A stretch of 40,475 nucleotides of DNA, taken from IMG/VR virus record IMGVR_UViG_3300032273_000072, positions 1 through 40,475 of that record; one strand, written 5' to 3'. Each line of letters begins with the position of its first letter. Within the stretch, counting starts at the first letter, position 1. Below the pieces are notes generated by a model. That model was not told where the DNA came from. It did not search any database and saw nothing but the letters and a program-made list of their open reading frames with translations. The DNA comes from a virus. The translations under genes were made by a program, and so were the position numbers. Of this stretch, positions 14,731-22,076 are shown piece by piece.

Positions 14731-15291
14731 ATGAAGACTATTGCTTTAATTATTGGCCACTCTGCGAAAAGCGGCGGAGCAGCAAACAGAACTCACTGTA
14801 TCAATGAATTTCAATTTAATGGGCCGCTTGCTCATTGTGTTGCTAAAAAGCTGATGCTGTATGAATTCGATCCGATTATTATTTATCGTGATTGTTCTTA
14901 TTCAAAACTGCCCAAGAAGGTGAATCAAACGGGTGCAGACATCGCGGTATCTTTCCACTGTAATGCCTTCAATGATAAATCTAATGGCTCTGAGACGCTT
15001 TACTATAAACATAGTGTAAAAGGTATTCTTCTTGCCTCTGCAATACAGAAAGAAGTGGTTCACTGCCTTGGATTAAAAGATCGTGGCCTTAAACCTTGCG
15101 TGGCATCTTACAAAGGTAAAGCTGGCGATCGTGGTGGCTTACTCCTTCAGAAAACCTCAATGCCATGTGTGATTGTTGAGCCGTTCTTCATTGATAGTGA
15201 TAGTTCGCTTGAACTTGCGCAAGAAAGGTTTGATGACTTGGCTAAAGCATACGCCTTAGGAATAAAAAACTTTTTGGGAAGTGAGATATGA
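14731..15291 (+). CDS. Endolysin: N-acetylmuramoyl-L-alanine amidase
   Basis: A 186-aa Amidase_3-type zinc enzyme that cleaves the bond between MurNAc and the peptide stem. Zinc ligands are seen as the His in LIIGHSAKSGG, the Glu in NEFQFN and the His in AVSFHCNAF; the catalytic Glu is in CVIVEPFFIDS near the C-terminus. No signal peptide, so release by a holin is needed. GGAG lies seven bases before the ATG at 14731, favouring it over the ATG at 14719. The stop overlaps the start of the 3TM holin gene (ATGA). Confidence 0.9.
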   Translation: MKTIALIIGHSAKSGGAANRTHCINEFQFNGPLAHCVAKKLMLYEFDPIIIYRDCSYSKLPKKVNQTGADIAVSFHCNAFNDKSNGSETLYYKHSVKGILLASAIQKEVVHCLGLKDRGLKPCVASYKGKAGDRGGLLLQKTSMPCVIVEPFFIDSDSSLELAQERFDDLAKAYALGIKNFLGSEI

Positions 15292-15764
15292 GCCTATTAA
15301 CAAAAATCACGGATGTTGTTGGTGGTTCATTATTTGGTTCGGTCAAAGAGTTGATAACGGATTACTTTCCACCGGATATGTCCCCTGAAAAGAAAGCAGA
15401 GCTGCAGCGAAAAATCGATGAAATGGAATTTAAGAAGCAGATAGCCATTCTTGAAGCTGCTGCTGATGCAGAAAAAACACTAAATCAGCGTATTGCTGAG
15501 CAAGAGGGGACAGCAAGTGATTTAAAGCAATTGCCAATCGTGGGAAGGATAGTGCTCTTTCTTCGTGGTTTGCAGCGTCCTATGTGGGGGTTCTTTGTTA
15601 TGTACCTTGATTTTGAGTGGTTCACGAAAGCTCCAACATACACTGAGCAACAACAATCGGCGTTAATCGTGATTAATCTGTTGGTTCTTGGATTCTTATT
15701 TGGAGAGAGGACGATAACGAACTTAAAGCCGCTGATTGTAGAAGTATTCGGTAGGGGAAGATAA
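15288..15764 (+). CDS. Holin, 3TM (GTA-holin) family
   Basis: A 158-aa protein with a polar, helical N-terminal half (PPDMSPEKKAELQRKIDEMEFKKQIAILEAAADAEKTLNQRIAEQE) and hydrophobic segments around LPIVGRIVLFLRGLQRPMWGFFVMYLDF and SALIVINLLVLGFLFGERTI. The LRGLQRPMWGF motif between segments is typical of the Holin_3TMs family. It would permeabilise the inner membrane and let the amidase out. Translationally coupled to the amidase gene. Confidence 0.85.
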   Translation: MSLLTKITDVVGGSLFGSVKELITDYFPPDMSPEKKAELQRKIDEMEFKKQIAILEAAADAEKTLNQRIAEQEGTASDLKQLPIVGRIVLFLRGLQRPMWGFFVMYLDFEWFTKAPTYTEQQQSALIVINLLVLGFLFGERTITNLKPLIVEVFGRGR

Positions 15765-15780
15765 GTAGAATAATTGAAAG

Positions 15781-15818
15781 CTGGTGGGCTAAGGAGTGAC
15801 TATCCTCCAGTTTTTTTA
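15781..15818 (+). terminator. Probable terminator after the lysis genes
   Basis: Interrupted stem CTGG...AGGA / TCCTCCAG followed by seven T. The stem is imperfect, so confidence is moderate. Confidence 0.55.
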
Positions 15819-16073
15819 CTTCATCCATTTAACTTTCCATTATGTATATTACCTCCTTCAAAATACCCTCAGACTAAATTCCAATTTTCCACAAGGATAT
15901 GCTTAAACCGGCACGAAGAGCTTGCGCATTATTCATCTGTGTTTTTAAACAGTATATGAAGTATTTTATGCTTCCTTTGTCAAACTGACCTCCAAAAAAT
16001 CGCTTCAATCATTGATATATGAACGAAAAAAGTTCAAATTAGACAAACTGTTAGTTAATAAGTATTGGTTAGC
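15819..16073. other. Non-coding spacer before the cassette array
   Basis: No convincing ORF; AT-rich. It ends at the box GTTATGT, the presumed left boundary of the cassette block. No integron integrase gene or clear attI is visible here. Confidence 0.4.
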
Positions 16074-16080
16074 GTTATGT
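16074..16080 (+). repeat. Integron crossover box at left edge of array
   Basis: GTTATGT preceded by GC, identical to the terminal box of the attC sites at 16986 and 20842. No left arm (R'') can be paired with it, so it may be a secondary insertion site or the remnant of a site. It would be the joining point of the first plus-orientation cassette. Confidence 0.45.
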
Positions 16081-16160
16081 GTTTGATTTATTGAAGAGTT
16101 TAGATGTGCTACATTGAACTGAAGTTTAATAACTGTATGAAAATAGAGTGAAAATCAATC

Positions 16161-16523
16161 ATGGAACTCCTTTTTGAATCTACAAAAAGCTTTGAAAAAG
16201 AGCTATCAAAATTTTCTGGTAGCACTAAGAATAAAATAGTAGAAAAATTGAATTGTTATTGCTCTCTACTGGAATCTGAGGATAAATCACTATTCTATAA
16301 AAATGCATATCAGCCAATTAGGTTTAAAGGCCGTTCTGACTCTAGCCTTTATGCGTTAAAAATTGATCGAGATATTAGAATTATATTAACAGTTGATGAA
16401 GATCCAATTTTTGAACAGATAATTATTACGTTATTGCATGTTGTTCGCCATTCTTCTTTGGATAAAGTTTTTAAAGGTATCGCGGAGTCTTTATACCAGC
16501 AACGATTAAATGGTGACGACTAA
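16161..16523 (+). CDS. RelE/ParE-like toxin candidate
   Basis: A 120-aa protein with the RelE/ParE layout: STKSFEKELSKFSGSTKNKIVEKL (opening strand and helices), RFKGRSDSSLYALKIDRDIRIILTVDEDPIFEQIIITLLHVVRHSSLDKVF (central strands with basic residues). Such proteins cut ribosome-bound mRNA or poison gyrase. It is the first gene of a cassette and overlaps the next gene by one base (TAATG). No HTH antitoxin is next to it, which is unusual for this family. Confidence 0.7.
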   Translation: MELLFESTKSFEKELSKFSGSTKNKIVEKLNCYCSLLESEDKSLFYKNAYQPIRFKGRSDSSLYALKIDRDIRIILTVDEDPIFEQIIITLLHVVRHSSLDKVFKGIAESLYQQRLNGDD

Positions 16524-16864
16524 TGGCTGAAATTAAAATGTTGCTTGACGAATTTGGTATTATTCATGAGGCAAACAAAATCCTTACCGATAACGATTTG
16601 AAGCTGAAGTTCTTATCATCTCTTGCTGAATTAGAGGACAATTCCTGTCATTGCAATCGTCATTATCCTTTAACACGGCTTCATCGTGTAACTGGGCAAA
16701 AAAAAGCCATCTACCGAGCAGATATAGACAAAATATCAGGCTGGAGGCTTCATCTTCAGTTTGATAGCAAAACTAAAGCTTTAGTTCTTAAAGATATTAT
16801 CGAAGGTCAAAAACATGATGCTGTCGAAAAAGTAATAAAATCCAAGAAAGGTCGGTATGTCTAA
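16523..16864 (+). CDS. RelE-superfamily-like second cassette gene
   Basis: A 113-aa protein whose middle and end (LTRLHRVTGQKKAIYRADIDKISGWRLHLQFDSKTKALVLKDIIEGQKHDAVEKVIKSKKGRYV) also follow the RelE-type strand pattern with basic residues and a terminal KSKKGRY. No DNA-binding fold is seen, so it does not look like a standard antitoxin. The stop lies two bases before the attC left box, completing the cassette. It could be a partner that neutralises the first protein by pairing, or a second toxin. Confidence 0.6.
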   Translation: MAEIKMLLDEFGIIHEANKILTDNDLKLKFLSSLAELEDNSCHCNRHYPLTRLHRVTGQKKAIYRADIDKISGWRLHLQFDSKTKALVLKDIIEGQKHDAVEKVIKSKKGRYV

Positions 16865-16866
16865 AC

Positions 16867-16992
16867 ACATAACAAAGCGTTTAAGACTGATTCCCAACGC
16901 TTGGCATTTTAATTTCAAGTCGAATTTTGTGTTACGGTGTAATGGTTTAGGTTAGGTGTTGGCGTTGTTCACTACTTAACGCGGCGTTATGT
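16867..16992 (+). repeat. Integron attC site
   Basis: A 126-bp site. Left box ACATAAC (16867-16873) and right box GTTATGT (16986-16992) are exact complements; arms AAGCGTTTAAG and CTTAACGCGGC pair with few mismatches; inner strings CAACGCTTGGCATT and TTGGCGTTG are those of Vibrio-type chromosomal integron repeats. A second site of the same length and high similarity lies at 20723. Crossover would be between G16986 and T16987. Confidence 0.92.
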
Positions 16993-17027
16993 GCTACTTG
17001 TCTTGATTACTTATATTTAACGGAAAA

Positions 17028-17252
17028 ATGATGGATAACATTAAGAGGTCAAATTTGCTTCTAGCTTTGGCTGAAGTGGTTCAAGATATTGAAGTAATAG
17101 AAAAAATCGAGGGCTGTTCTGGTCGCTTATCGAGTGAAGAGTTAGAAAATTTAGAACGCTTAATCCTCAATAAAGTGATGTCGTATCGTGCTCATGATAA
17201 GTGGCCACCCCAAATTAGTTCGATAACAGAAGTAATGAATTTCGATAGTTAA
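17028..17252 (+). CDS. Unknown 74-aa cassette protein
   Basis: A small acidic helical protein (RSNLLLALAEVVQDIEVIEKIEGC ... SSEELENLERLILNKVMSYRAHDKWPPQISSI). The Met-Met start at 17028/17031 lies 36 bases after the crossover box of the preceding attC, and the gene ends 33 bases before the next, the normal dimensions of a one-gene cassette. No recognised family or motif. Confidence 0.65.
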   Translation: MMDNIKRSNLLLALAEVVQDIEVIEKIEGCSGRLSSEELENLERLILNKVMSYRAHDKWPPQISSITEVMNFDS

Positions 17253-17284
17253 AAATTCATTCGCTCTGAGAGTTTGAACTACGC

Positions 17285-17400
17285 ACATAACAAATACATC
17301 AACACAATTTGCTACATTCGGCATTGTAGTTTTGTCTTTAGTTTCAGTGATTACGGCAGTAAAATTCAGCTTAATCTGTATTGTAGCAAACGTGTTATGC
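17285..17400 (+). repeat. Integron attC site, diverged type
   Basis: A 116-bp site with ACATAAC (17285-17291) and GTTATGC (17394-17400) as outer boxes and inner arms TTTGCTACATT / TTGTAGCAAAC. Centre sequence differs from the two 126-bp sites, so this cassette has a different origin. It ends the 74-aa gene cassette. Confidence 0.82.
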
Positions 17401-17403
17401 AGC

Positions 17404-17430
17404 CAAAAAAGGGGCTTATAGCCCCTCTTT
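17404..17430 (-). terminator. Terminator of the antisense cassette genes
   Basis: On the minus strand GGGGCT-ATA-AGCCCC followed by six T, five bases downstream of the stop of the 309-aa gene. It also lies just behind the attC at 17285-17400. Confidence 0.85.
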
Positions 17431-17434
17431 AATA

Positions 17435-18364
17435 TTAGCTGTTATCTTTTTCGATTATCTTATTTATTAAGCTTGTACTAATGAATGATGCAAGAGATAA
17501 ACTTGATAGTGAAAGAGAAGACTCTCTAACTTTTGACTCCCATAGATCCAAGTTTATATCATCTTGGTCTTTATAAGTAACTGATAGGTAGTTTGAAAGT
17601 CTATTTTTCACATTGTAACTATCTGTTTTTGGGCTGTTTTTAATATCAATAGCACCACTTAAACATCTTTTGAATACATAGAAATCAGCATCATGCTTAT
17701 TTATTGACTCAGGAAATATTTCTGATTCAAGATTATTAGACATTAATTCAGATATGTATGTAAAATTTGATATGTTATTGTGCTTTTCATAGGCGTAATT
17801 GACGATATCCTTGACCAAGCTATCAAAGCTATCACTTTTATGGCTGATAAAAAGTTTCTGAATAGTTAAATGTTGTCTGTTTATATCAACAGGGCAATTA
17901 TTTGATTGTTGCTTAACTTTAACTTCATTATCTGTTAAATAATGTTGCATTACATTTGATAGAGTCTGGCGTAGTAAATAGTCTTTATCATTCAAGTCAT
18001 CAAGGTACTCAGGTTCTGATAAAGAACAAAATTTGTGTGCTGCTTTATAAAAATACGGAATGTGTACATATTCGTTGACGCTTTGTTTTAAAAAACGGCT
18101 CATGTATGATCTATCACCAAAAATGTGACTTCTTCGATCAAACTTAGCACAATAAACAGCATTGCTTCCTACACTATAAAACTCTTCAACGCCACCTTCA
18201 TAGCTATCCAAGTGTTCTAAGTAAACAGGTTCAAAACCTTTAATAGTATCGTTATCAATTATTTGTACGTATAAATTGCCATCATTCTCAAATACAGGGG
18301 TACTAAAACCAAACTTCGAAGATGATGGCGCAATGAAACCATAAACTCTATATGCATTTGACAT
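17435..18364 (-). CDS. Unknown 309-aa protein, second gene of antisense cassette
   Basis: I do not recognise this protein. The N-terminal 100 residues look beta-rich (YRVYGFIAPSSSKFGFSTPVFENDGNLYVQIID), the middle is helical with polar stretches (LRQTLSNVMQHYLTDNEVKVKQQ) and the end is serine/leucine-rich (RESSLSLSSLSLASFISTSLINKII). No membrane span, signal peptide or catalytic motif is obvious. Its ATG overlaps the stop of the upstream gene by one base, so both proteins are made together and probably act together. Two-gene antisense cassettes with their own transcription are typical of toxin-antitoxin or defence cargo. Confidence 0.7.
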   Translation of the reverse strand: MSNAYRVYGFIAPSSSKFGFSTPVFENDGNLYVQIIDNDTIKGFEPVYLEHLDSYEGGVEEFYSVGSNAVYCAKFDRRSHIFGDRSYMSRFLKQSVNEYVHIPYFYKAAHKFCSLSEPEYLDDLNDKDYLLRQTLSNVMQHYLTDNEVKVKQQSNNCPVDINRQHLTIQKLFISHKSDSFDSLVKDIVNYAYEKHNNISNFTYISELMSNNLESEIFPESINKHDADFYVFKRCLSGAIDIKNSPKTDSYNVKNRLSNYLSVTYKDQDDINLDLWESKVRESSLSLSSLSLASFISTSLINKIIEKDNS

Positions 18365-19161
18365 TAGATAACCCCCGTGTCTGATAGATACTCTGAAGCT
18401 TTATTTAAAATAACACTTGTCGTTGAACTCGGCGAAGACCGGTAAACTTCATAAGTGATTGGGTCGATATTGTAATCAATTAACAGCTGTGTTACTGACT
18501 CATCTCCTAACATCTCAGATGGCATAATAATCGCTTTTACAGAACCATTTGTAATATCCAGTGGACCATCACTTTGTACTTCGATTGTAGTGCACCTATC
18601 ATCAACTTGAGCTAGTCCTTTGTTGTTTATTATGTGTACAATTGACTGAAGTTCAGCTGCAAGGGGAGGGAGGTCGTCTGAGCTTAGAGTAGCTTTGCCT
18701 TTATAGTAATTACTGTTGTTAGTGTATATGTATTCAACAAACTTCTTGATAAAATCAAAGTTAGGTTTAAATTCAAACTGACTCATTTCTAGCTTGGATA
18801 CTACATGTTGCTGGTATAAAGCTGCATCGAAAGCCCCTGTATCAAAAGGGTATGCCCGTTTAAAACTAGATATTCCGGCTGGTTCAATAATGAAGCATAC
18901 AGGGAATAGCTGGATCATCCCTGTACAGTCTTCTCTTTTTAGTCTGTATGCTGGTCGACCGTAGAAATAGTACGCTAGATTTTCATTAAAGACACTGCAG
19001 TGTGTTGTCGCTATTTGCTTAGAATCAATGATTCCACGAAAGCCAATACCATCACACGTATGCATTAGCGGAATCAAGTTAAGAGTACTTTGCTGTCCGT
19101 CTATGTGTTCTCTATATCTCATTGAATTATCTATAATAGTATTTTTTTGCCAGTGTATCAT
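18364..19161 (-). CDS. Unknown 265-aa protein, first gene of antisense cassette
   Basis: The conserved-looking start LIPLMHTCDGIGFRGIIDSKQIATTHCSVFNENLAYYFYGRPAYRL, then LFPVCFIIEPAGISSFKRAYPFDTGAF, vaguely recalls the opening of ADP-ribosyltransferase-fold enzymes (LxHxT ... I ... G/S-x-I/L), but I cannot name a family. The remainder is mixed. The frame is open up to 19185, inside the attC; the ATG at 19161 keeps the gene outside the left box of that site, and a third ATG at 19122 is possible. None has a good ribosome site. It is coupled to the next gene through a one-base overlap. Confidence 0.65.
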   Translation of the reverse strand: MIHWQKNTIIDNSMRYREHIDGQQSTLNLIPLMHTCDGIGFRGIIDSKQIATTHCSVFNENLAYYFYGRPAYRLKREDCTGMIQLFPVCFIIEPAGISSFKRAYPFDTGAFDAALYQQHVVSKLEMSQFEFKPNFDFIKKFVEYIYTNNSNYYKGKATLSSDDLPPLAAELQSIVHIINNKGLAQVDDRCTTIEVQSDGPLDITNGSVKAIIMPSEMLGDESVTQLLIDYNIDPITYEVYRSSPSSTTSVILNKASEYLSDTGVI

Positions 19162-19167
19162 TTGGCA

Positions 19168-19270
19168 ACATAACAAAGCAATCAAGGTGATACGTTACAC
19201 TCGGCGGTTTTGGTTCGGGGTTCGGTGCGCTTTACTAGTTTAGTGGGTGTACACCTTATTGCAGGTGCTG
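19168..19270 (+). repeat. attC site with decayed right box
   Basis: ACATAAC (19168-19174) opens the site; arms GCAATCAAGGTGATAC and TGTACACCTTATTGC pair; the core ACTCGGCGGTTTTGG matches that at 6640. After the right arm the expected GTTRRRY is replaced by GGTGCTG, so this end may no longer recombine or was lost when the next element joined. Confidence 0.65.
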
Positions 19271-19273
19271 GGT

Positions 19274-19504
19274 AATCCCCACAAAATCATGAATGATTCC
19301 CACCAATTGGTTTATTATATGTGTTGATTTACTTTGCTCATGGTATTGATTGTCCGAAGGTTAGTGTAATGTTTGAACATAAAGTAACGTGCTTTTGAAT
19401 TTTTGTATTTGGAGCGAATCCATTAGATTTGTAGACAAGCTTTGTGTCTACTTATTGAACTACAAAGGTATTTTGTGGGGATTCGCAAGTTGCAGGCGTT
19501 AGGT
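19274..19504 (+). repeat. Long inverted repeat ending in an integron crossover box
   Basis: AATCCCCACAAAAT (19274-19287) and its exact complement ATTTTGTGGGGATT (19470-19483) enclose 182 bases with no ORF, including a second hairpin GTAGACA / TGTCTAC. Behind the right arm comes GCAGGCGTTAGGT; GTTAGGT (19498-19504) has the form of an attC right box and stands 17 bases before the abiH remnant. Either an attC with an enlarged loop or a small non-coding cassette. Confidence 0.5.
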
Positions 19505-19521
19505 GTAGCTAGGAGGTAATT

Positions 19522-20388
19522 ATCAGCACCCTTTATATAATTGGAAATGGGTTTGATCTTTGGCACTGACTATCAACAAGTTATCGTGATTTCTATGTGT
19601 TTGCTAAATCTACTCTTGATGACATAGAGAGTCACTATTCATTCGACTTGCGGAATCATGAGCCTTGGCATGATTTTGAAAATGCGCTTGGTGATTTTGA
19701 TCCTGATTCATTTTTAGATTTTCATAATGAAGTTGATGTTACCTCTGATCACTTTAAACCAAAGGATATTTATGGTCTAGAGGATGAGATTACTCAGCAA
19801 GCTGATTTACATGTTTCAGGCATTCAAGAGGCTTTTGGTGATTGGGTAAATCAAATTGAAGTTAACCATGCACTACCGAAAATGTCTTTTCTCTTAAATT
19901 CACAATTTATCACATTCAATTACACGTCAACTATTCAATCAGTTTATAACATTGAAAAATCAAGGGTTCTACATATCCACGGTAGTGTTGATTCATATGA
20001 TGAATTAGTTTTTGGTCATGGTAAAGAAATAGTAAAACAGCCCGAATTCGATGAGAATGGTGAAAGCACAGGTTCAATATTTTCAGAGGCTGAGGGCAAT
20101 GCAATGTATCCCCTCGTTGCGTTGCAAAAACCAGTACAAGATGTTTTGAATCGACATGAAGACTACTTTTGTCAGCTCAGTGATATAAATGAAATTATCA
20201 TAATCGGACACTCTTTAAATAGTATTGACTGGCCTTATTTCACTAAGATTGCAGGTATTGCTGTTGGTGCTGAATGGAAAGTCGTGTATTACGCGGAAGA
20301 AGAAGAAAATGAATATTTTGAAAGCCTAGTTGAGTGTGGTGTACCAGAAGAAAATATAGTGACTTTGGAATATAGTGACCTTGTCTAA
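19522..20388 (+). pseudogene. abiH-like abortive infection gene, disrupted
   Basis: Behind GGAGGT the frame begins ATC-AGC-ACC and reads STLYIIGNGFDLWH, then TGA (19567-19569), then LSTSYRDFYVFAKSTLDDIESHYSFDLRNHEPWHDFENALGDFD. The GNGFDL-x-H-GLPTSY type opening, the W-x-DFE-x-ALG part and the later FNYTSTIQSVYN ... HIHGSVDSYDELVFGHG ... IIIGHSLNSIDWPYF belong to AbiH proteins. Two point changes (a lost ATG and a glycine codon turned to TGA) suffice to explain the break. The rest, 264 codons, is open and well conserved, so inactivation is recent; a shortened protein from GTG 19597 would lack the conserved nucleotide-binding-like start. Confidence 0.8.
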
Positions 20389-20395
20389 ACCGTAT

Positions 20396-20437
20396 ACTTA
20401 ACAAGCAATTTTAGTCCGTTTAATGTAGGCGTTATAA
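20396..20437 (+). repeat. Truncated attC-like site
   Basis: ACTTAAC (20396-20402) and GTTATAA (20431-20437) with GGC before the latter, only 42 bases apart. Too short for a normal attC (usually about 57 or more), so probably shortened by an internal deletion. It lies eight bases behind the abiH stop and about 20 before the next cassette gene, as expected for cassette structure. Confidence 0.5.
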
Positions 20438-20456
20438 CTAATAGGGAGTTTTCAGT

Positions 20457-20699
20457 ATGGGAAGCTTTGCTCGACATCATGATGAATTAAAAAATGCCTT
20501 TGTAGATTTGAAGGGTTGTACGCTAACAACGAAGTCGATAAAGGAAGTTATAGGGCTAAAAATTCCTGAGTTTGATGAAAATTGGATTTATCCATCTGAT
20601 CACTGTATCAATCACATATGCAAAGGTGCTTGTGATTGTGCTGAAACTTCGAATGCTATATTTGAGCGTCTAGATAGAGGCTTGTATAAGGTCGTATAG
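20457..20699 (+). CDS. 80-aa cassette protein with Cys-rich C-terminus
   Basis: Start ATG 20457 with AGGGAG upstream. The protein begins with a helical part (FARHHDELKNAFVDLKGCTLTTKSIKEVIGLKIPEF) that could be a winged helix, and ends in WIYPSDHCINHICKGACDCAETSNAIFERLDRGLYKVV. The PSDHC-x-N pattern followed by a '-RG-Y-V' end resembles small proteins common in Vibrio integron cassettes and nuclease-associated wHTH tails; I cannot name a function. The cluster of four Cys (HC, IC, AC, DC) might bind metal. An attC follows 23 bases after the stop. Confidence 0.6.
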   Translation: MGSFARHHDELKNAFVDLKGCTLTTKSIKEVIGLKIPEFDENWIYPSDHCINHICKGACDCAETSNAIFERLDRGLYKVV

Positions 20700-20722
20700 A
20701 GACGGATGTTTTGGAAATTTAG

Positions 20723-20848
20723 TTATAACAAGGCGTTTAAGACAGATCCCCAACGCTTGGCATTCTCAGTTCAAGGTTAATTTGTGTTTACGGTGCAATG
20801 ATTTAGGTTAAGTGGAGGCGTTGCTTATTACTTAACGCGGGGTTATGT
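20723..20848 (+). repeat. Integron attC site, right edge of array
   Basis: A 126-bp site nearly collinear with that at 16867: TTATAAC (20723-20729), GGCGTTTAAGACAGATCC, CAACGCTTGGCATT, TTTACGGTG, GATTTAGGTTAAGTGG, CTTAACGCGGGGTTATGT. Right box GTTATGT is 20842-20848. No further attC is seen to the right, so this appears to be the end of the array. Confidence 0.9.
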
Positions 20849-20892
20849 ATTAGTGGATTGCTCTCCCTATCTAACGTAAAAAAATGGATTCA

Positions 20893-21783
20893 TTATAGGT
20901 GTATTTTTAACCTAATATTTTGGAGTATTTTAATCACTTGTCTACTGTCGGGCATCGGGAACTGACTTACTCTAACAACGGCAGATTTTGCAGCACGACA
21001 GAGGTAATTGTCTCCTCTTTCTTCTGAGGTACTAAGTACCAAGCCATTGGCTAATAAGTGGAATGTTAAAATACACTCTTTACCAACGAAGTTTTGGTCA
21101 GCAGGCAAGTTTTGTTGGATCATTTGGGCATAAATTGCACTATAACGAGACACCTCATCATCGACAAATGCCCCTCTAGGGTCAGTTCTGGTTTCTACTT
21201 CGTTAAATCGAGGCGGTGGGGTAGTATTCTTAATTTTTAAATTTAGCTTTTCGATCTCTTTATCTACTCGATCTTGTGGTGTGGTATATCTCTGTTCGTT
21301 AATAATTCCTTTTATATTTCCACACGAACTTACTGCGCTTGCAAAAGATTTATTGAAGCCTATACCAGAAAAGTGCCAATCCGTTACCGTCGAGCCTGCA
21401 GATCTAACTCTGATAATGAAGCTATTCGATTTTTGAATTCTACTTATCAGGTATGGTACATCTTCACTGTTTAAAAAAAGGCTGTCGTTAGTGCCCTCAT
21501 CAAAAAATACTTTTAAGGCTGTATCATTGTCAGCTCTAAATTTACCTAGTTTAGTACCACCAACATAGCCAATATCATTAATATATAACTGATAGTTCCC
21601 ACCAGAACATAGCGCGAAAATTTTAGCTTTGTATGGCCAGCTTTCGTTTTTCGCAATAGAAAAAGCTCCAACAGTATTGGAATCATCCATCACATCTGTT
21701 GACTGGTATGCATTCCAATCATCACTTGCAAGTGAGTAGGAAGAGGCAGTTAGCAACCAGAGCGTCAATAAATATTTAAACAT
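20893..21783 (-). CDS. Secreted protein with TolA-like C-terminal domain
   Basis: A 296-aa protein with a Sec signal peptide (MFKYLLTLWLLTASSYSLAS, cleavage after SLA-S). Residues 22-160 resemble small secreted beta domains such as VasI-like ones (WPYKAKIFALCSGGNYQLYINDIGYVGG ... FSGIGFNKSFASAVSSCG, with two Cys likely disulfide-bonded). A charged linker (about 170-210) is followed by YAQMIQQNLPADQNFVGKECILTFHLLANGLVLSTSEERGDNYLCRAAKSAVVRVSQFPMP, which follows the pattern of TolA domain III, including both Cys. TolA III is the receptor of filamentous phages and colicins, so a periplasmic mimic could affect envelope function or exclude other phages (inference). Last gene of a three-gene minus-strand operon. 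Confidence 0.75.
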   Translation of the reverse strand: MFKYLLTLWLLTASSYSLASDDWNAYQSTDVMDDSNTVGAFSIAKNESWPYKAKIFALCSGGNYQLYINDIGYVGGTKLGKFRADNDTALKVFFDEGTNDSLFLNSEDVPYLISRIQKSNSFIIRVRSAGSTVTDWHFSGIGFNKSFASAVSSCGNIKGIINEQRYTTPQDRVDKEIEKLNLKIKNTTPPPRFNEVETRTDPRGAFVDDEVSRYSAIYAQMIQQNLPADQNFVGKECILTFHLLANGLVLSTSEERGDNYLCRAAKSAVVRVSQFPMPDSRQVIKILQNIRLKIHL

Positions 21784-22063
21784 TTCCCGATTCCTTATCT
21801 GATCTCGTTATTTTTTTAATGGAAAGTCGGAAGCTTGTAGGGGGAGGTATTGCGGTATTCATCATTTCAGTGAACGTGGCATAAGCATCTGTTACAAAAA
21901 CCTCAGAGTCTACAAAGACAATAAAGGTTTGATCCTTGTAGTTCATTGGGCATCGAGTGTAGACGGCTCGGTAACCATGCTTAAGGCGTGAGAGCTCCTT
22001 TAATGCTGAATCACCAGTAAGTACACGAAAGCTAAGGTCCCTATCTATAAAGAAGTGCTTCAT
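21776..22063 (-). CDS. Unknown 95-aa protein
   Basis: From the ATG at 22063 (GGGAG seven bases upstream) to 21776, overlapping the start of the TolA-like gene by eight bases. Predicted soluble alpha/beta (MKHFFIDRDLSFRVLTGDSALKELSRLKHGYRAVYTRC ... QTFIVFVDSEVFVTDAYATFTEMMNTAI), with no signal peptide. Lies between two exported proteins in the same operon. The frame is open further upstream but a longer protein would overlap the lipoprotein gene. No family recognised. Confidence 0.65.
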   Translation of the reverse strand: MKHFFIDRDLSFRVLTGDSALKELSRLKHGYRAVYTRCPMNYKDQTFIVFVDSEVFVTDAYATFTEMMNTAIPPPTSFRLSIKKITRSDKESGNV

Positions 22064-22076
22064 TATTTGCTCCCTG

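Noticed and set aside
15774-15959. 61-codon ORF behind the holin
   Set aside because: Overlaps the terminator, no ribosome site, composition unlike coding sequence.
19567-19569. In-frame TGA in abiH as selenocysteine
   Set aside because: AbiH homologues have glycine at this place as I recall them, the start codon is lost too, and no SECIS-type hairpin directly follows; a pseudogene is simpler.
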